64,000 bases of DNA from positions 248,001 through 312,000 of the forward strand of contig NZ_CP043006.1 of the NCBI RefSeq assembly GCF_008086345.1, read 5' to 3'. The stretch's first letter is position 1. Every line of letters begins with the position of its first letter. This document shows, piece after piece, positions 27,329 to 36,608 of this stretch. The notes below the pieces were generated by a model that made no database searches, was not told the origin of the DNA, and saw nothing but the letters and a program-made list of their open reading frames with translations. This stretch comes from Chitinophaga sp. XS-30. Its GTDB lineage: Bacteria > Bacteroidota > Bacteroidia > Chitinophagales > Chitinophagaceae. The translations under genes and the position numbers were made by a program.

Positions 27329-30300
27329 TCAGAATCCAATCTGCAAGCCTGCGGTGATGGTTTTCATCGGCGGCATGCGGAGGCCCTGCGTTTCGGGATC
27401 AAATCCATCGTAGCTGGTGATGGTGAACAGGTTCTGAGCGGAGGCATATATCCTCGCCCTGCTCAACTTCCAGCCTTTCGTGAATCCGGACAGATCGTAT
27501 CCCAGTGAAATGTTCTTCAGGCGGATAAAAGAAGCGTCTCCCCATACGCCGGAAGAAAGGCGGTAGAGATCGTACTTCGTTGCCGCCGCACTGCGGGACG
27601 CCCTGGGTATGTGCGTCACATCCCCCGCGGCCTGCCAGCGGTCCAGTGCGCTGATGTCTTTGTTCGCCAATGCGCCATAGTAAACGGAGGAATATCCATA
27701 GTTCAGCTGCGGGCCTTCCTGCTTCGTGAACTGGAACAGGAAATCCAGGAAGATGTTCTTATAAGTGAAGGTGTTGGACAAACCGCCATAAAAATCAGGC
27801 ATGGTTTTGCCAAGCACAACATAGTCCACAAACTCATCGATGGTGCCGCTTTCATCAAGGTCCGCGAACGTGGCTTCGCCGGTGGCCGGGTCTATGCCGG
27901 CGAACTGGTATCCGCGGACGATGGAGAGCGACTGGCCTACCTGGTAGGTTTCCTTGTAGGAAGAATTCTCGAAATCAGGATATTGCTTCAGTTCATTTTT
28001 AGCAAACGAGATGTTGAAGGAGGTATTCCAGCGGAAATCCTTTTTATCGATATTCACCGAGGTCACATCAAACTCCCAGCCGGTGTTCAGCACTTCCGCG
28101 GGGAAGTTGGCTACTACGCCGCCGAAGCCGGTTTGGGGAGACAGCGCAAAGTTCACCAGCTGGTTTCCGGAGATGTTGCGGTAGAAATTGGTGTTGAACA
28201 ATATCCTGTCTTTCAGGAAACCCAGTTCTATCGCCAGTTCCATTTTCCTGTTCTCTTCCCAGCGGTAGTCGCCATTGGGAATGCGGGAGGGAGAAAGGCC
28301 GGCTGAGCCATCGTAGGGATAGGAGTTGGATGACCAGCTGTCCAGGTACGCATAGTCGCCGATCTGGTCGTTACCCGTTAACCCGTAGCTGCCGCGCAGT
28401 TTACCAAAACTGAGAAAGGATGGTGTGGACAGGAAGGATTCTTCACTGAATACCCACGCTGCGCCCACTGCCCCGAAGTTGCCGAAGCGTTTGCCCGGCC
28501 CGAAGCGGGTAGAGCCGTCCCGGCGGAAAGAGGCGTTCAGGATGTATTTGCTGTCCCAGTTATAGGTAGCCCTGCCGAAAACGGAGGTATAACGGTAGAG
28601 GATGTTAGTGGTTGGCCGTACCTGCAGCGTGGCAGCCGCGGAAATATCTTCCAGCAGCTCATCGCTGGAGAAATCATAGGCCGTGAAACCGCTGCCTTTG
28701 CGGACGTTCTCCTGCCATGTGGCCCCGGCCAGCAACTGCAGCGATCCTTTCCCGATCGTGCGGGTATAATCGGCCTGCGGCTCAATGATGTAGGATTGCA
28801 CCGAGCTGTTCCCGAAATAGGACATGTTGCCGACAGAACTGATGGGATTGAAAGTAGCATCAGGGTACACCTGCACCTGGTCCATCGTTGTAGTGTTATA
28901 CCCGAGGTTGACCTTCACATTCAGGTCAGGCAACACGGTGTACCGCACGGCACTGTTGGCCACGAGGTTGTTGGTGCGGGTGGTGGAACGCCTCAGCAGG
29001 TAGGCCGCAGGGTTTTGTTCCGTACTGTGCCAGTAGTATTTGCCGTCTGCATCATACAGCGGGTAATTCGGCGCCATGTCATAAAAAGCGGTAAGATCGC
29101 TGGCGATAGAGCGGTCTTTAGTGCCGCTGTAGTTGATGGAAGTGGAGATATTGAAGCGGCCATCCAGGCTGGAATGGTCCACATTCAAATGTCCCGCGCC
29201 GCGGCTGAACGGATCGGCATCCGGCAGTACGGAGGTCTGCGTATTGAAAGTACCGCTGAGCAGGAAGCGCGTCTGGGCATTTCCGCCGCTAACGGAACCT
29301 GTTACCAGGGACTGTTTGCCGGTATTGCCGATCATATACTTCTGCCAGTCCGTATGAGCATTGCGGTCCCATGTCACAAGGTCCGCCGCGTTTTCCGGAT
29401 CCGGAACGATATTGTCATGCTCAAATGCTTCCTCCCGCATCTTCAGATATTCCTGCGTATTCAGCATATCCACCATGTTAGCCACTTTGCTGCCGCCGGA
29501 ATTGACGCCGAAATTGAACTGTGTTTTTCCGGGGTTGCCTTTTTTGGTGGTGATGAGGATAACGCCGTTGGCCGCCCTTGAGCCGTAGATGGCGGTGGCG
29601 TCGGCATCTTTCAATATATCTATCCTTTCAATATCGGAAGGGTTGATGGAAGCAAGGGGGCTTTGCGTGCCGTTGGCCGAGTTGAACTGGTTCAGCGGTT
29701 CCGAGAAAAAGGGAACACCATCGATCACATACAGCGGGTCGTTGGCTTCCGGCCGCAGGGAGTTCTGGCCTCTCAGGCGCACCTGGAAGCTGGCGCCCGG
29801 CATACCGCTGGTGGAGGTCACCACCAGGCCCGGCACCCTGCCCTGCAGGGCGGCCAGCGGGTCCATTACCGGTTGGGATTCCATATCCTTGCTGGTTACG
29901 GAAGAAATGCTGCTGGTGCTGTTCCGGCGGATGGTAGTGCCATAACCGATGATCACGGTTTCATCCAGCGCGCTGACCGTGGGTTTCAGGACAACGGACA
30001 GGGTGCTGCCGCTAACGGTTACCTCCTGTGTTTCATGCCCGATATAGGAAATCACCAGTACCTGGCCCTGTTCTGCGTTGATGCGGAACTGGCCGTTGGC
30101 ATCCGTTACCGCGCCGGTATTGGTGCCTTTGATCTTTACCGTCACGCCTATCAGCGCTTCTCCGTCTTCCCCGCGCACCGTGCCGGTGATCTCCTGGATG
30201 GCCTGGAGTATCTCGGCTACGAGGGGTTTGCGTTTAATGAAGATGGTCTTGTCTTTGATCGAATACTCCAGCGGCTGCAAGGCAAACACTTCCGTGAGGA

Positions 30301-30586
30301 AGGTATTGAGCGACAGGTTATCCGCCTCAATGGTCACGCGCTTCGTAGACCGCAGCACTTCCCTTTCGTAAAAGAACACGTAACCGGTTTGTTTTTTCAC
30401 GGCGGAGAACACCTCTTCCAGCGGGGCGTTCTTCAGGGATACGGAAACCGACTGTGCGTAGCCTCCGGCGGAAACTTTCAGTGTGGCAACGATCATGAGA
30501 AAAACAGTCAATCTCATAGTAAGCGCTAGTTTTTGATAAAAAGGCCCAGGCATAGAATGGGCCTTACCATAACATTTCAATTGCAT
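27329..30586 (-). CDS. SusC-like TonB-dependent transducer with STN domain (second locus)
   Basis: 1085 residues. A pre-sequence of about 23 residues precedes the signal core (MRLTVFLMIVATLKVSAGGY). STN domain about 46-120 (VSVSLKNAPLEEVFSAVKKQ), CarboxypepD_reg-like about 135-215 (ITGTVRGEDGEALIGVTVKI), plug with ETVIIGYGTTIRRNSTSSIS and RAANGVILITTKKGNPGK, then the barrel ending MKTITAGLQIGF. It should import a ligand with SusD and signal through the FecR protein upstream. The ATG at 30586 is preceded by an A/C-rich leader (CATCCAAACAATGCAAATCT). The 174-base gap to fecR holds the best of the three candidate antisense RNAs. Confidence 0.95.
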   Translation of the reverse strand: MQLKCYGKAHSMPGPFYQKLALTMRLTVFLMIVATLKVSAGGYAQSVSVSLKNAPLEEVFSAVKKQTGYVFFYEREVLRSTKRVTIEADNLSLNTFLTEVFALQPLEYSIKDKTIFIKRKPLVAEILQAIQEITGTVRGEDGEALIGVTVKIKGTNTGAVTDANGQFRINAEQGQVLVISYIGHETQEVTVSGSTLSVVLKPTVSALDETVIIGYGTTIRRNSTSSISSVTSKDMESQPVMDPLAALQGRVPGLVVTSTSGMPGASFQVRLRGQNSLRPEANDPLYVIDGVPFFSEPLNQFNSANGTQSPLASINPSDIERIDILKDADATAIYGSRAANGVILITTKKGNPGKTQFNFGVNSGGSKVANMVDMLNTQEYLKMREEAFEHDNIVPDPENAADLVTWDRNAHTDWQKYMIGNTGKQSLVTGSVSGGNAQTRFLLSGTFNTQTSVLPDADPFSRGAGHLNVDHSSLDGRFNISTSINYSGTKDRSIASDLTAFYDMAPNYPLYDADGKYYWHSTEQNPAAYLLRRSTTRTNNLVANSAVRYTVLPDLNVKVNLGYNTTTMDQVQVYPDATFNPISSVGNMSYFGNSSVQSYIIEPQADYTRTIGKGSLQLLAGATWQENVRKGSGFTAYDFSSDELLEDISAAATLQVRPTTNILYRYTSVFGRATYNWDSKYILNASFRRDGSTRFGPGKRFGNFGAVGAAWVFSEESFLSTPSFLSFGKLRGSYGLTGNDQIGDYAYLDSWSSNSYPYDGSAGLSPSRIPNGDYRWEENRKMELAIELGFLKDRILFNTNFYRNISGNQLVNFALSPQTGFGGVVANFPAEVLNTGWEFDVTSVNIDKKDFRWNTSFNISFAKNELKQYPDFENSSYKETYQVGQSLSIVRGYQFAGIDPATGEATFADLDESGTIDEFVDYVVLGKTMPDFYGGLSNTFTYKNIFLDFLFQFTKQEGPQLNYGYSSVYYGALANKDISALDRWQAAGDVTHIPRASRSAAATKYDLYRLSSGVWGDASFIRLKNISLGYDLSGFTKGWKLSRARIYASAQNLFTITSYDGFDPETQGLRMPPMKTITAGLQIGF

Positions 30587-30593
30587 AGATTTG
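30586..30593 (+). promoter_or_regulatory. Antisense -7 box TAGATTTG in the susC leader, second locus
   Basis: TAGATTTG is an exact TAnnTTTG match on the strand opposite susC. TTA stands exactly 19 bases upstream (30564-30566), two of three bases of the -33 TTG. It points into the fecR-susC gap toward the plus-strand terminator at 30666-30697. Confidence 0.45.
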
Positions 30594-30597
30594 CATT

Positions 30598-30697
30598 GTT
30601 TGGATGAGAGAAATCAATATTTAGTCAGAACAAATGGTTGATACGCTTTTGATCCATTCATTTTCCGGGGGCGCGGTCCAGGCGCCTCCGTTTTTTT
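30598..30697 (+). ncRNA. Candidate cis-antisense RNA in the susC leader, second locus
   Basis: A plus-strand promoter (TTA-N19-TAGATTTG) and a strong plus-strand terminator bound a stretch of about 100 bases antisense to the susC leader. The terminator is a nine-pair stem at 30666-30674 / 30682-30690 with one G-T pair and a seven-base loop, followed by seven T. No plus-strand gene is near, so a terminator in this direction needs another explanation. Geometry matches DonS-type repressor RNAs of Bacteroides loci controlled by ECF sigma and anti-sigma factors. The 5' end is estimated. Confidence 0.55.
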
Positions 30698-30760
30698 GAT
30701 CATGACAAGCGGTTTAATGGCTGTTGTCTATCTCATATATTCAGTTGATGTTTTACAGTA

Positions 30761-31894
30761 CTACGGTCTTACGACGATCTTCCGGCCTTCGATGGAAAAG
30801 CGGATGCCGGTATTCTTAAGCCCTTCCAGCACATCGGAGAGCGGAAGGTTCCTTTGTATCTCCCCCTGGAACCTGCGTTCGGGAATACCGGCCGCAAATT
30901 CCACTTCTACATCGTACCAGCGCTCCAGCTGACGCATAACGGTATGAATATCCGCATCCCGGAAATTGAACAGCTCATTCTTCCAGGCCACAGTGGCATC
31001 CAGGTTGATGTCCGCTACCACGCCGATCTCTCCTGAAGGCAGCACCTGTGCCTGCTCTCCTGGCTTCAGCGTAGCGGAACGTCCTCCGGCGCTGACCCTT
31101 ACCGCCCCTTCCAGCAGTGTGGTATTGAGACTGTTCTCGTTGGTATAGGCATTGATATTGAACTTTGTCCCCAGCACCTCCACCGTCGTTCCGGCGCCTG
31201 CGGTTACCCTGAAAGGACTGGAAGCATTCCGTGTTACTTCAAAATAGGCTTCACCTGTCACCTCCACTTTCCGTTCCCTGCCGCTGAACGCGGTGGGATA
31301 GCGAAGGGAGGAAGCAGCGTTGAGCCAAACTTTCGTGCCGTCCGGCAGGGTAAGGCGGAATTGCCCGCCTCTGGGTGTAGTGAGCGTATTATAACTGGTG
31401 ACGGTATTTGTCGTGCCATATTGCAACTGCCCTCCCTGCCGGATGATACCCGGAGCGATCACCTGGCTGCCCGCACTGTCCAGCGGCACTTCGGTGCCAT
31501 CCGCCAGCGTGAGCATGGCCCTGCTGCTGCCGGGCAATACATCCTGCTGCTGAACAGCTACAGGCTGCGGCACAGGAGAGCGGCGCAACAACAGATGGAC
31601 GCCCGCAATAGCCAGCACCAGCACAACAGCCGCCGCCATCCATTTACGGTTATCCATTCGCAATACCCTTGCCTCAGGCAACTCGTGCGTGGCCGAAAAA
31701 CGTTTCCAGCCCTCGTCTGTATTGGTTTTGCCGAATATTTGCAGTTGTGTCCGCAGCCGGCCTTCATCCGTACATTGTACAAAAAAGGCGCGATTCTCTT
31801 CCGATACATCGATCCAGTGCTGCAGTTCTTCCCGCTCCGGCGCGCTAAGCTCCTGTCTGAGATGCCGGAGGATCAGGTAAGACATCCTTTGCAT
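30761..31894 (-). CDS. FecR-family anti-sigma factor (second locus)
   Basis: 377 residues. The cytoplasmic N-terminus (1-84) is followed by one membrane span (85-103, WMAAAVVLVLAIAGVHLLL). The periplasmic FecR domain is marked by TPRGGQFRLTLPDGTKVWLN and KVEVTGEAYFEVTRN. The DUF4974-like C-terminus holds DIHTVMRQLERWYDVEVEFA and ends in RFSIEGRKIVVRP. It should sequester the ECF sigma factor encoded upstream and be relieved by contact with the STN domain of the SusC protein encoded downstream. It is 157 bases after the sigma gene and 174 bases before susC. Confidence 0.93.
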   Translation of the reverse strand: MQRMSYLILRHLRQELSAPEREELQHWIDVSEENRAFFVQCTDEGRLRTQLQIFGKTNTDEGWKRFSATHELPEARVLRMDNRKWMAAAVVLVLAIAGVHLLLRRSPVPQPVAVQQQDVLPGSSRAMLTLADGTEVPLDSAGSQVIAPGIIRQGGQLQYGTTNTVTSYNTLTTPRGGQFRLTLPDGTKVWLNAASSLRYPTAFSGRERKVEVTGEAYFEVTRNASSPFRVTAGAGTTVEVLGTKFNINAYTNENSLNTTLLEGAVRVSAGGRSATLKPGEQAQVLPSGEIGVVADINLDATVAWKNELFNFRDADIHTVMRQLERWYDVEVEFAAGIPERRFQGEIQRNLPLSDVLEGLKNTGIRFSIEGRKIVVRP

Positions 31895-32051
31895 TTAGTT
31901 ATTTTATTATAGAAACAACGGAATCGTCATTTCGATGAAAGGAAATGAGGGATTTTCTGAAAATTCTTTACCTGGTTCCCTGCTTTCCTCTGCCATTGTT
32001 CCTGAAAAGCGGCAGCCGCACCGATCCGCAGGCAGCATCGTTAAAATAACA

Positions 32052-32648
32052 TTACCACGAATGTATTTTCAGGAAAGCGATGTAGGCATAAAACGCCGGA
32101 AGAAGGTTCTTTTTGAGGAGGGAAGCCCGGATCAGCTTGAGGGCCCTCAGCTTTTGGGTGCGTACGGTATTATAGGAGATCCCCAGTATGGAAGCGATAT
32201 CTTCATTCCTGCGGCCTTCCAGGTAGCTCATCCGGAAGATGCGGCCGCACTGCGGGGGCAGGTTGCTGATCTCCTGGTACAGCGCGCTGATGATCTCGGT
32301 TTCCGCCAGCAGCGGATCGAATGCGTTTTCAGAAAAGGGCTCTTCGTGCAGATAGGTGAACGCTTCCTCCCGGGAGGTCTTGCGTTGCCTGGACTTGAGG
32401 AAATTGAGGCAGGCATTTTTTGTGGCGATATAGAGGAAAGCCTTGATATTGGCGTCGGTCCGGAAATCGCCACGTTTGTTCCATAATTTGGAGAATGTTT
32501 CCTGCACCAGGTCTTCCGCTTCCTGGCGATCTCCCACGATGGAAACGGCAAAGTAGCACAAAGCCTGGTAATGCTGACGGAATACAGCCTGAAAAACCTG
32601 TTTGTCCCCCAGCGTTATTGTATGTTCTTTATTTGCAGTATCTGACAT
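32052..32648 (-). CDS. ECF-type RNA polymerase sigma factor (second locus)
   Basis: 198 residues from the ATG at 32648 (MSDTANKEHTITLGDKQVFQ). Region 2: VFRQHYQALCYFAVSIVGDR and EDLVQETFSKLWNKRGDF. Region 4: LPPQCGRIFRMSYLEGRRNE and the helix-turn-helix NEDIASILGISYNTVRTQKL. It should transcribe the second SusCD locus after release from FecR. It is divergent from the KTSC gene across an 87-base region. In that region the minus strand has TATTTTTA, one base from the -7 consensus. Confidence 0.93.
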   Translation of the reverse strand: MSDTANKEHTITLGDKQVFQAVFRQHYQALCYFAVSIVGDRQEAEDLVQETFSKLWNKRGDFRTDANIKAFLYIATKNACLNFLKSRQRKTSREEAFTYLHEEPFSENAFDPLLAETEIISALYQEISNLPPQCGRIFRMSYLEGRRNEDIASILGISYNTVRTQKLRALKLIRASLLKKNLLPAFYAYIAFLKIHSW

Positions 32649-32735
32649 TCCCCGATTTAACAGCCCCTCCCGATTGGTTGAATTGAATGCTAAAAATACA
32701 AAAAACAGGGGTATGAAGTTTGATGGACTGAAAAC

Positions 32736-32933
32736 ATGCCATCATCCGTTGTTGCAGCCATACGGTACAACGAGGCTTCGGCCACCCTGCGGATCATTTT
32801 CGTATCGGGAATGGTGTACGATTACGAAGCGGTGCCGCCCGCCGTGTACCAGGCCATGAAAGCCGCTTCGTCCAAAGGTACTTTCCTGAACCGCTACATC
32901 AAAGGGCACTATGCATTCAAAAAGGTCAGATAG
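32736..32933 (+). CDS. KTSC-domain small protein
   Basis: 65 residues. The whole protein matches the KTSC pattern: MPSSVVAAIRYNEASATLRI, FVSGMVYDYEAVPPAVYQAM, then KAASSKGTFLNRYIKGHYAF. The domain is named for a conserved Lys-Thr-Ser-Cys stretch in some members; here the equivalent is KAASSKG. Its biochemical role is not settled; the domain also occurs fused to lysyl-tRNA synthetase-like proteins. It is divergent from the second ECF sigma gene and ends three bases before the convergent CinA-like gene. Confidence 0.85.
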   Translation: MPSSVVAAIRYNEASATLRIIFVSGMVYDYEAVPPAVYQAMKAASSKGTFLNRYIKGHYAFKKVR

Positions 32934-32936
32934 GCG

Positions 32937-33434
32937 TCACCTGGCAAAATCCACTACATTATTGAAGGCGGACAAGAGGTAGTTCACATAAAACAACTGT
33001 ACCTCCAGCGCTTTCCCTGCTGTTGGCCGCATCTCTCCCGTCAGTACCACATTTTTATTGAAAACAATGGCGTAGTGCGCGAACAGCTCGTTTCCGGACT
33101 CGGGTACCGGCGTGGCATAACCGGTGATACCCAGCCCCCAGTGGCTGGAGAACATGCGGGTCACCTGCAGCGCCAGCTCCGCCGCAATCTGTTCGGACAC
33201 ACAGTTCACCGCCTGTGCCTGTATGGGGTCAATATATAAATGACGGGCTTTCTGCCCCAGGTTGTAGGCGGTAATGCCGCCCTGGAAAAACCCGCTGGCC
33301 TCATCTGCCTGTGAAAAGGCCAGTTGCAGCATACCGGAAGTAACGCTTTCCGCAACGGCCAGCGTCTGCCGGTTCCGTATCAGTTTACCCCGTACCGATT
33401 CTATTATTTCATCATCAAATATCTTCAGGCTCAT
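32937..33434 (-). CDS. CinA C-terminal-domain protein (nicotinamide-nucleotide amidohydrolase family)
   Basis: 165 residues, corresponding to the C-terminal half of CinA as a stand-alone protein. Seen motifs: TLAVAESVTSGMLQLAFSQA, GFFQGGITAYNLGQKARHLY and GLGITGYATPVPESGNELFA. The PncC-type domain deamidates nicotinamide mononucleotide to nicotinate mononucleotide in NAD recycling. In this variant the family's usual VAESCTGG appears as VAESVTSG, so activity on NMN is uncertain. It is transcribed in the same direction as the frameshifted SDR upstream, 49 bases away. Confidence 0.82.
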   Translation of the reverse strand: MSLKIFDDEIIESVRGKLIRNRQTLAVAESVTSGMLQLAFSQADEASGFFQGGITAYNLGQKARHLYIDPIQAQAVNCVSEQIAAELALQVTRMFSSHWGLGITGYATPVPESGNELFAHYAIVFNKNVVLTGEMRPTAGKALEVQLFYVNYLLSAFNNVVDFAR

Positions 33435-33483
33435 GTGACTGTTTTAAGTAAATTATTTTCCCGTTTCACTATGCGGCGCATTC

Positions 33484-34258
33484 TCATATGATCTGCAAAT
33501 GCGGCCTGAGCTGGATCATCACCACATCACAGCGCCTGGGCTGGGTCAATGCATAAAACACGCTGGAGGCGACGTCTTCCGCTTTCAGCATTTTCATATC
33601 CTCTTCCTTGTCCCGCTGCTCGTCCGGCGTGGAGGGCTGCATATCAGTCCCTACGGCCCCCGGCTCTATCAATGTCACTTTAATGCCGTCTTTATTGATC
33701 TCTTTCCGCAGCGCCTCGGAAAACCCGCGGATACCGGATTTTGTGGCCACGTACACGGAGCTGCCCTCATCTTTTGTATGGGCGCTCATGGAACCGATAT
33801 TAACGATGTGGCCGCCGCCTTTTTTCCGCATACGCTTCACCGCCTCATGGGTACAGGCGATATACCCGAGAATGTTGATGTTCACGGCATACGCCCATTC
33901 CTCGTAATTACCGTCCATTACACCGTTGTGGCCAATGGAGGCATTGTTCACCAGGATATCCAGACCGTCCAGCTGACTGTCCACTTCCCGGAACACCTTT
34001 TCGATATCCTCCTTCCGCGAAACGTCCGCCGTGATGCCATGTACCCGGTCTTCCAGCTGCGCATCCCGGAAATCCTTCAATGTATCCTCCAATGCATCCG
34101 CATTCCGTCCGAAGATCATTACCCTGGCACCCATGGAAGCGAGTAGCAGTGCGGTTGTACGACCAATCCCGGTCGTCCCCCCGGGTGATCAGCACCGCTT
34201 TCCCGCTGACGCTTTCCGTACCAAGGTTTTCTCTCCAGGTATCTGTATTTGTTTGCAT
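33484..34258 (-). pseudogene. Short-chain dehydrogenase/reductase with a one-base frameshift in its cofactor motif
   Basis: The ATG at 34258 gives MQTNTDTWRENLGTESVSGK followed by AVLIT, then the frame breaks. Removing one base from the GGG run at plus-strand 34183-34185 restores TGGTTGIGRTTALLLASMGA, a perfect Rossmann TGxxxGIG motif, joined to the rest of the protein. The remainder is intact: NNASIGHNG, the active-site Ser region (NIGSMSAHTKDEGSS), YVATK (Tyr and Lys) and EPGAVGTDM, ending at 33484. The corrected protein would be about 257 residues. The shift lies next to a run of six C, so it may be a real mutation, a slippage site or a sequencing error. It starts 10 bases after the 754-residue protein gene and was probably co-transcribed with it. 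Confidence 0.85.
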
Positions 34259-34268
34259 AACGATAGTT

Positions 34269-36533
34269 TTATAATGACTTGATCAATTGTTTTGTCGATC
34301 TTTTGATGCTCTTTTTCTTCGGTGCTTCCCATTTGATCCGCACACGCTGGTTTCCCAGCAGAATGAATTCCAAATATCCTTCCGGCGTTCGTTTCCCTTC
34401 CGGTTTCTGCCGGGAGAAGGTTACCTGGCAAAGGGGCAGGGGCTTGTCATCCAGCGGGATCAGCATCATGCGGCAATGCAGCCGCTCATCTCCCTGCACA
34501 ACAAAGGATAGCGTATGATCTTTCCGCTTGATGAAACTACAGGTTGGATAATCGATGTACACCATCATGGATGCTTCCGGTATTTTATAATAATGCCTGG
34601 GCACCAACGCAAAAGGCAACCCCGCCCCATACACCTCCTGCCCCACCGTTCCCGAGGTTTTCCATCCATCCTGCAGGTCTTCCACCGGTATCCAGAGTTT
34701 GTTGTCCAGCTCTCCGGACTTGACATCGCTGCTCAATACGGAGGGCGGCAGCTGCGGCGGGTAGTAAAACAGCGAGCGGTGCATCATATGTTTGATGAAC
34801 TCCGCCAGCAGCAGGCGGACGGCGGGCATGATTTCCAGACCCTTTGCATGGTTCAGGTAATCATGGAATGCGGAAAAACCTTCCAGTTCCTCATATACCG
34901 CCGTGTACGGGGCGTCGTTGAGCGGGAACAGGGCAAAGTAGGTCTGGTAGTATCTGGCATAGCCGTAGTCGCAATCCCATAGCCAGACGTTCTTGAAAAT
35001 ATTGGCGAGGCAGAGGTAGCTCAGGTCCAGGTACACCTTGTCCCCGGTTTCCTTCCAGAGCCGCAGCATAGCCCCTGAGGCAAAAGCGGTATTGTTGGCC
35101 TGGTAGAATATATTGAACCCTCGTCCTTTCAGCGCATTTGCAGCCCGTTTGGCTTCCAGCAGGTATTTTCTCTCTTTTGTCAGCTCATATGCCTGGAGCA
35201 TAACATGTGCGTATATTCCCGGCACATCCCGCTCCCCGCCTTTGCCCTCGGCTGCTTCGGCCTTGATCACCTCCAGCGTGTCCAGATGATAAAAAACCGG
35301 CCAGTCATAGTTAAAATGACGGGCTACTTTGATGATGTAATCCAGGGAAGACAACAATAGTGTACGTGCCATCCGCTCACCTTTCAACGCCAAACGCGAG
35401 AGATTAAGCAGGGGATGATGGAGGTACCAGGAGTCCATCACACGGGGTTTCTTGTGCTCTTCGCTGCCATCCAGCTTTTCTTCAGCGCTGACGAGCCAGC
35501 GGGTGACGGACCCGATCTTTTCATCATAGAATTGCGGCAGTCCTTCCCGGATGACAGCAGCGACTTTCTGTTTTTCCCCGCTCCATTCTTCATAATCCGT
35601 CAACGGCAACAGCACTGCCAGCTGCACCATGCTTTCAGGCGGTGTGGCATAGTCGCTGACATAAGCGTTGAGATAAGACTTCCCGTTGACCTGTGCCCAG
35701 CATCCTGATTTTTGCTCCAGGTCGTGCAGGGATTTTTTCAGGATATCCGGCCAGTTGCGGTAGGTGGTCTGTATGGGCGGCAGAGAGGAATAAACGCGGG
35801 AAAGCATGTCCAGGAACTGCCGTGCCAGCGCAAATTCCCCGGCAGGCCTGGCGGTATCGGGCAACAGCCATGCGTCCGATATGATGAACGGCTTTCCGGC
35901 CGGCAGTGGCTTCTCTTTTGTAGGCGGAAGGGAAAAGCCGAATTCGCCCCACCTTCCGCCAACGGTATCGCTTAATGAAGTTTCCGTGGCATTGCAATAA
36001 TCATTTAAAGCGGAGAGGTTCTGGAAATAAAGCATGCTGCCGTGAACCGGCCGGGTAAAATCCAGGAACACCAGGCCCGAACGCAGGCCGGTCTGACGAA
36101 GATGGATCTTTCCCGTTGCCATAGCCTGCGGCCTTTTGCCAGCCGCTGCCGGCAACGGCACACAGTCGCGCGGCCAGAACGGGATGTGCAAAGGCATAGA
36201 TGGTGTGAGCGTGGTCCGGCAATGCAAAAGCGATGGCTCCGGTAAAGGGAAATTCAGCCGCACCTCATAGCTGCCAAAATTCGCCTTCAGCCGGAATACG
36301 ACGCCGTTCTCCCCCTCCTCCAGTTGCTCCGTCCGCAGATCGGCTCCCGGAGCATATGCCGCACGAAAAGCCAGCCTGCGGCCTTTCTTCCAGGAAATGA
36401 CAACCCATAAGGCATCCTTTGTATTGAAGGCCTCAAAAGTGAAATCAGGCGTTTTTCTGCAATAATCATGTTGAATGTCTCTACCGGCAAAAAACTGGTG
36501 AGCAGGCGCAATCCATGGAGAAATCTCATCCAT
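34269..36533 (-). CDS. Unrecognised 754-residue protein with a six-hairpin (alpha/alpha) glycosidase-like region
   Basis: 754 residues from the ATG at 36533; a TTG two codons upstream is less likely. No signal peptide or membrane span is seen, so it should be cytoplasmic. Residues 1-230 look beta-rich with paired strands. The region about 260-640 has regularly spaced helices with aromatic motifs (MDSWYLHHPLLNLSRLALKG, DWPVFYHLDTLEVI, AYELTKERKYLLEAKRAANA, DCDYGYARYYQTYFALFPLN), as in six-hairpin toroid enzymes such as GH88-, GH127- or epimerase-type proteins. The C-terminus is again beta-rich and very basic at the end. No family catalytic pair was identified, so no reaction is given. The frameshifted SDR gene follows 10 bases later. 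Confidence 0.7.
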   Translation of the reverse strand: MDEISPWIAPAHQFFAGRDIQHDYCRKTPDFTFEAFNTKDALWVVISWKKGRRLAFRAAYAPGADLRTEQLEEGENGVVFRLKANFGSYEVRLNFPLPEPSLLHCRTTLTPSMPLHIPFWPRDCVPLPAAAGKRPQAMATGKIHLRQTGLRSGLVFLDFTRPVHGSMLYFQNLSALNDYCNATETSLSDTVGGRWGEFGFSLPPTKEKPLPAGKPFIISDAWLLPDTARPAGEFALARQFLDMLSRVYSSLPPIQTTYRNWPDILKKSLHDLEQKSGCWAQVNGKSYLNAYVSDYATPPESMVQLAVLLPLTDYEEWSGEKQKVAAVIREGLPQFYDEKIGSVTRWLVSAEEKLDGSEEHKKPRVMDSWYLHHPLLNLSRLALKGERMARTLLLSSLDYIIKVARHFNYDWPVFYHLDTLEVIKAEAAEGKGGERDVPGIYAHVMLQAYELTKERKYLLEAKRAANALKGRGFNIFYQANNTAFASGAMLRLWKETGDKVYLDLSYLCLANIFKNVWLWDCDYGYARYYQTYFALFPLNDAPYTAVYEELEGFSAFHDYLNHAKGLEIMPAVRLLLAEFIKHMMHRSLFYYPPQLPPSVLSSDVKSGELDNKLWIPVEDLQDGWKTSGTVGQEVYGAGLPFALVPRHYYKIPEASMMVYIDYPTCSFIKRKDHTLSFVVQGDERLHCRMMLIPLDDKPLPLCQVTFSRQKPEGKRTPEGYLEFILLGNQRVRIKWEAPKKKSIKRSTKQLIKSL

Positions 36534-36608
36534 AATCAAACGGTTTTAGCAATGGTATCCATTTGAAAATGAACGTCTAAAAATAATGCCAACTACAACA
36601 GCAGTAAA

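Noticed and set aside
29663..30529. 288-codon open frame antisense to the N-terminal part of SusC
   Set aside because: Codon-bias shadow of the STN, plug and signal regions; His/Gln/Arg-rich composition.
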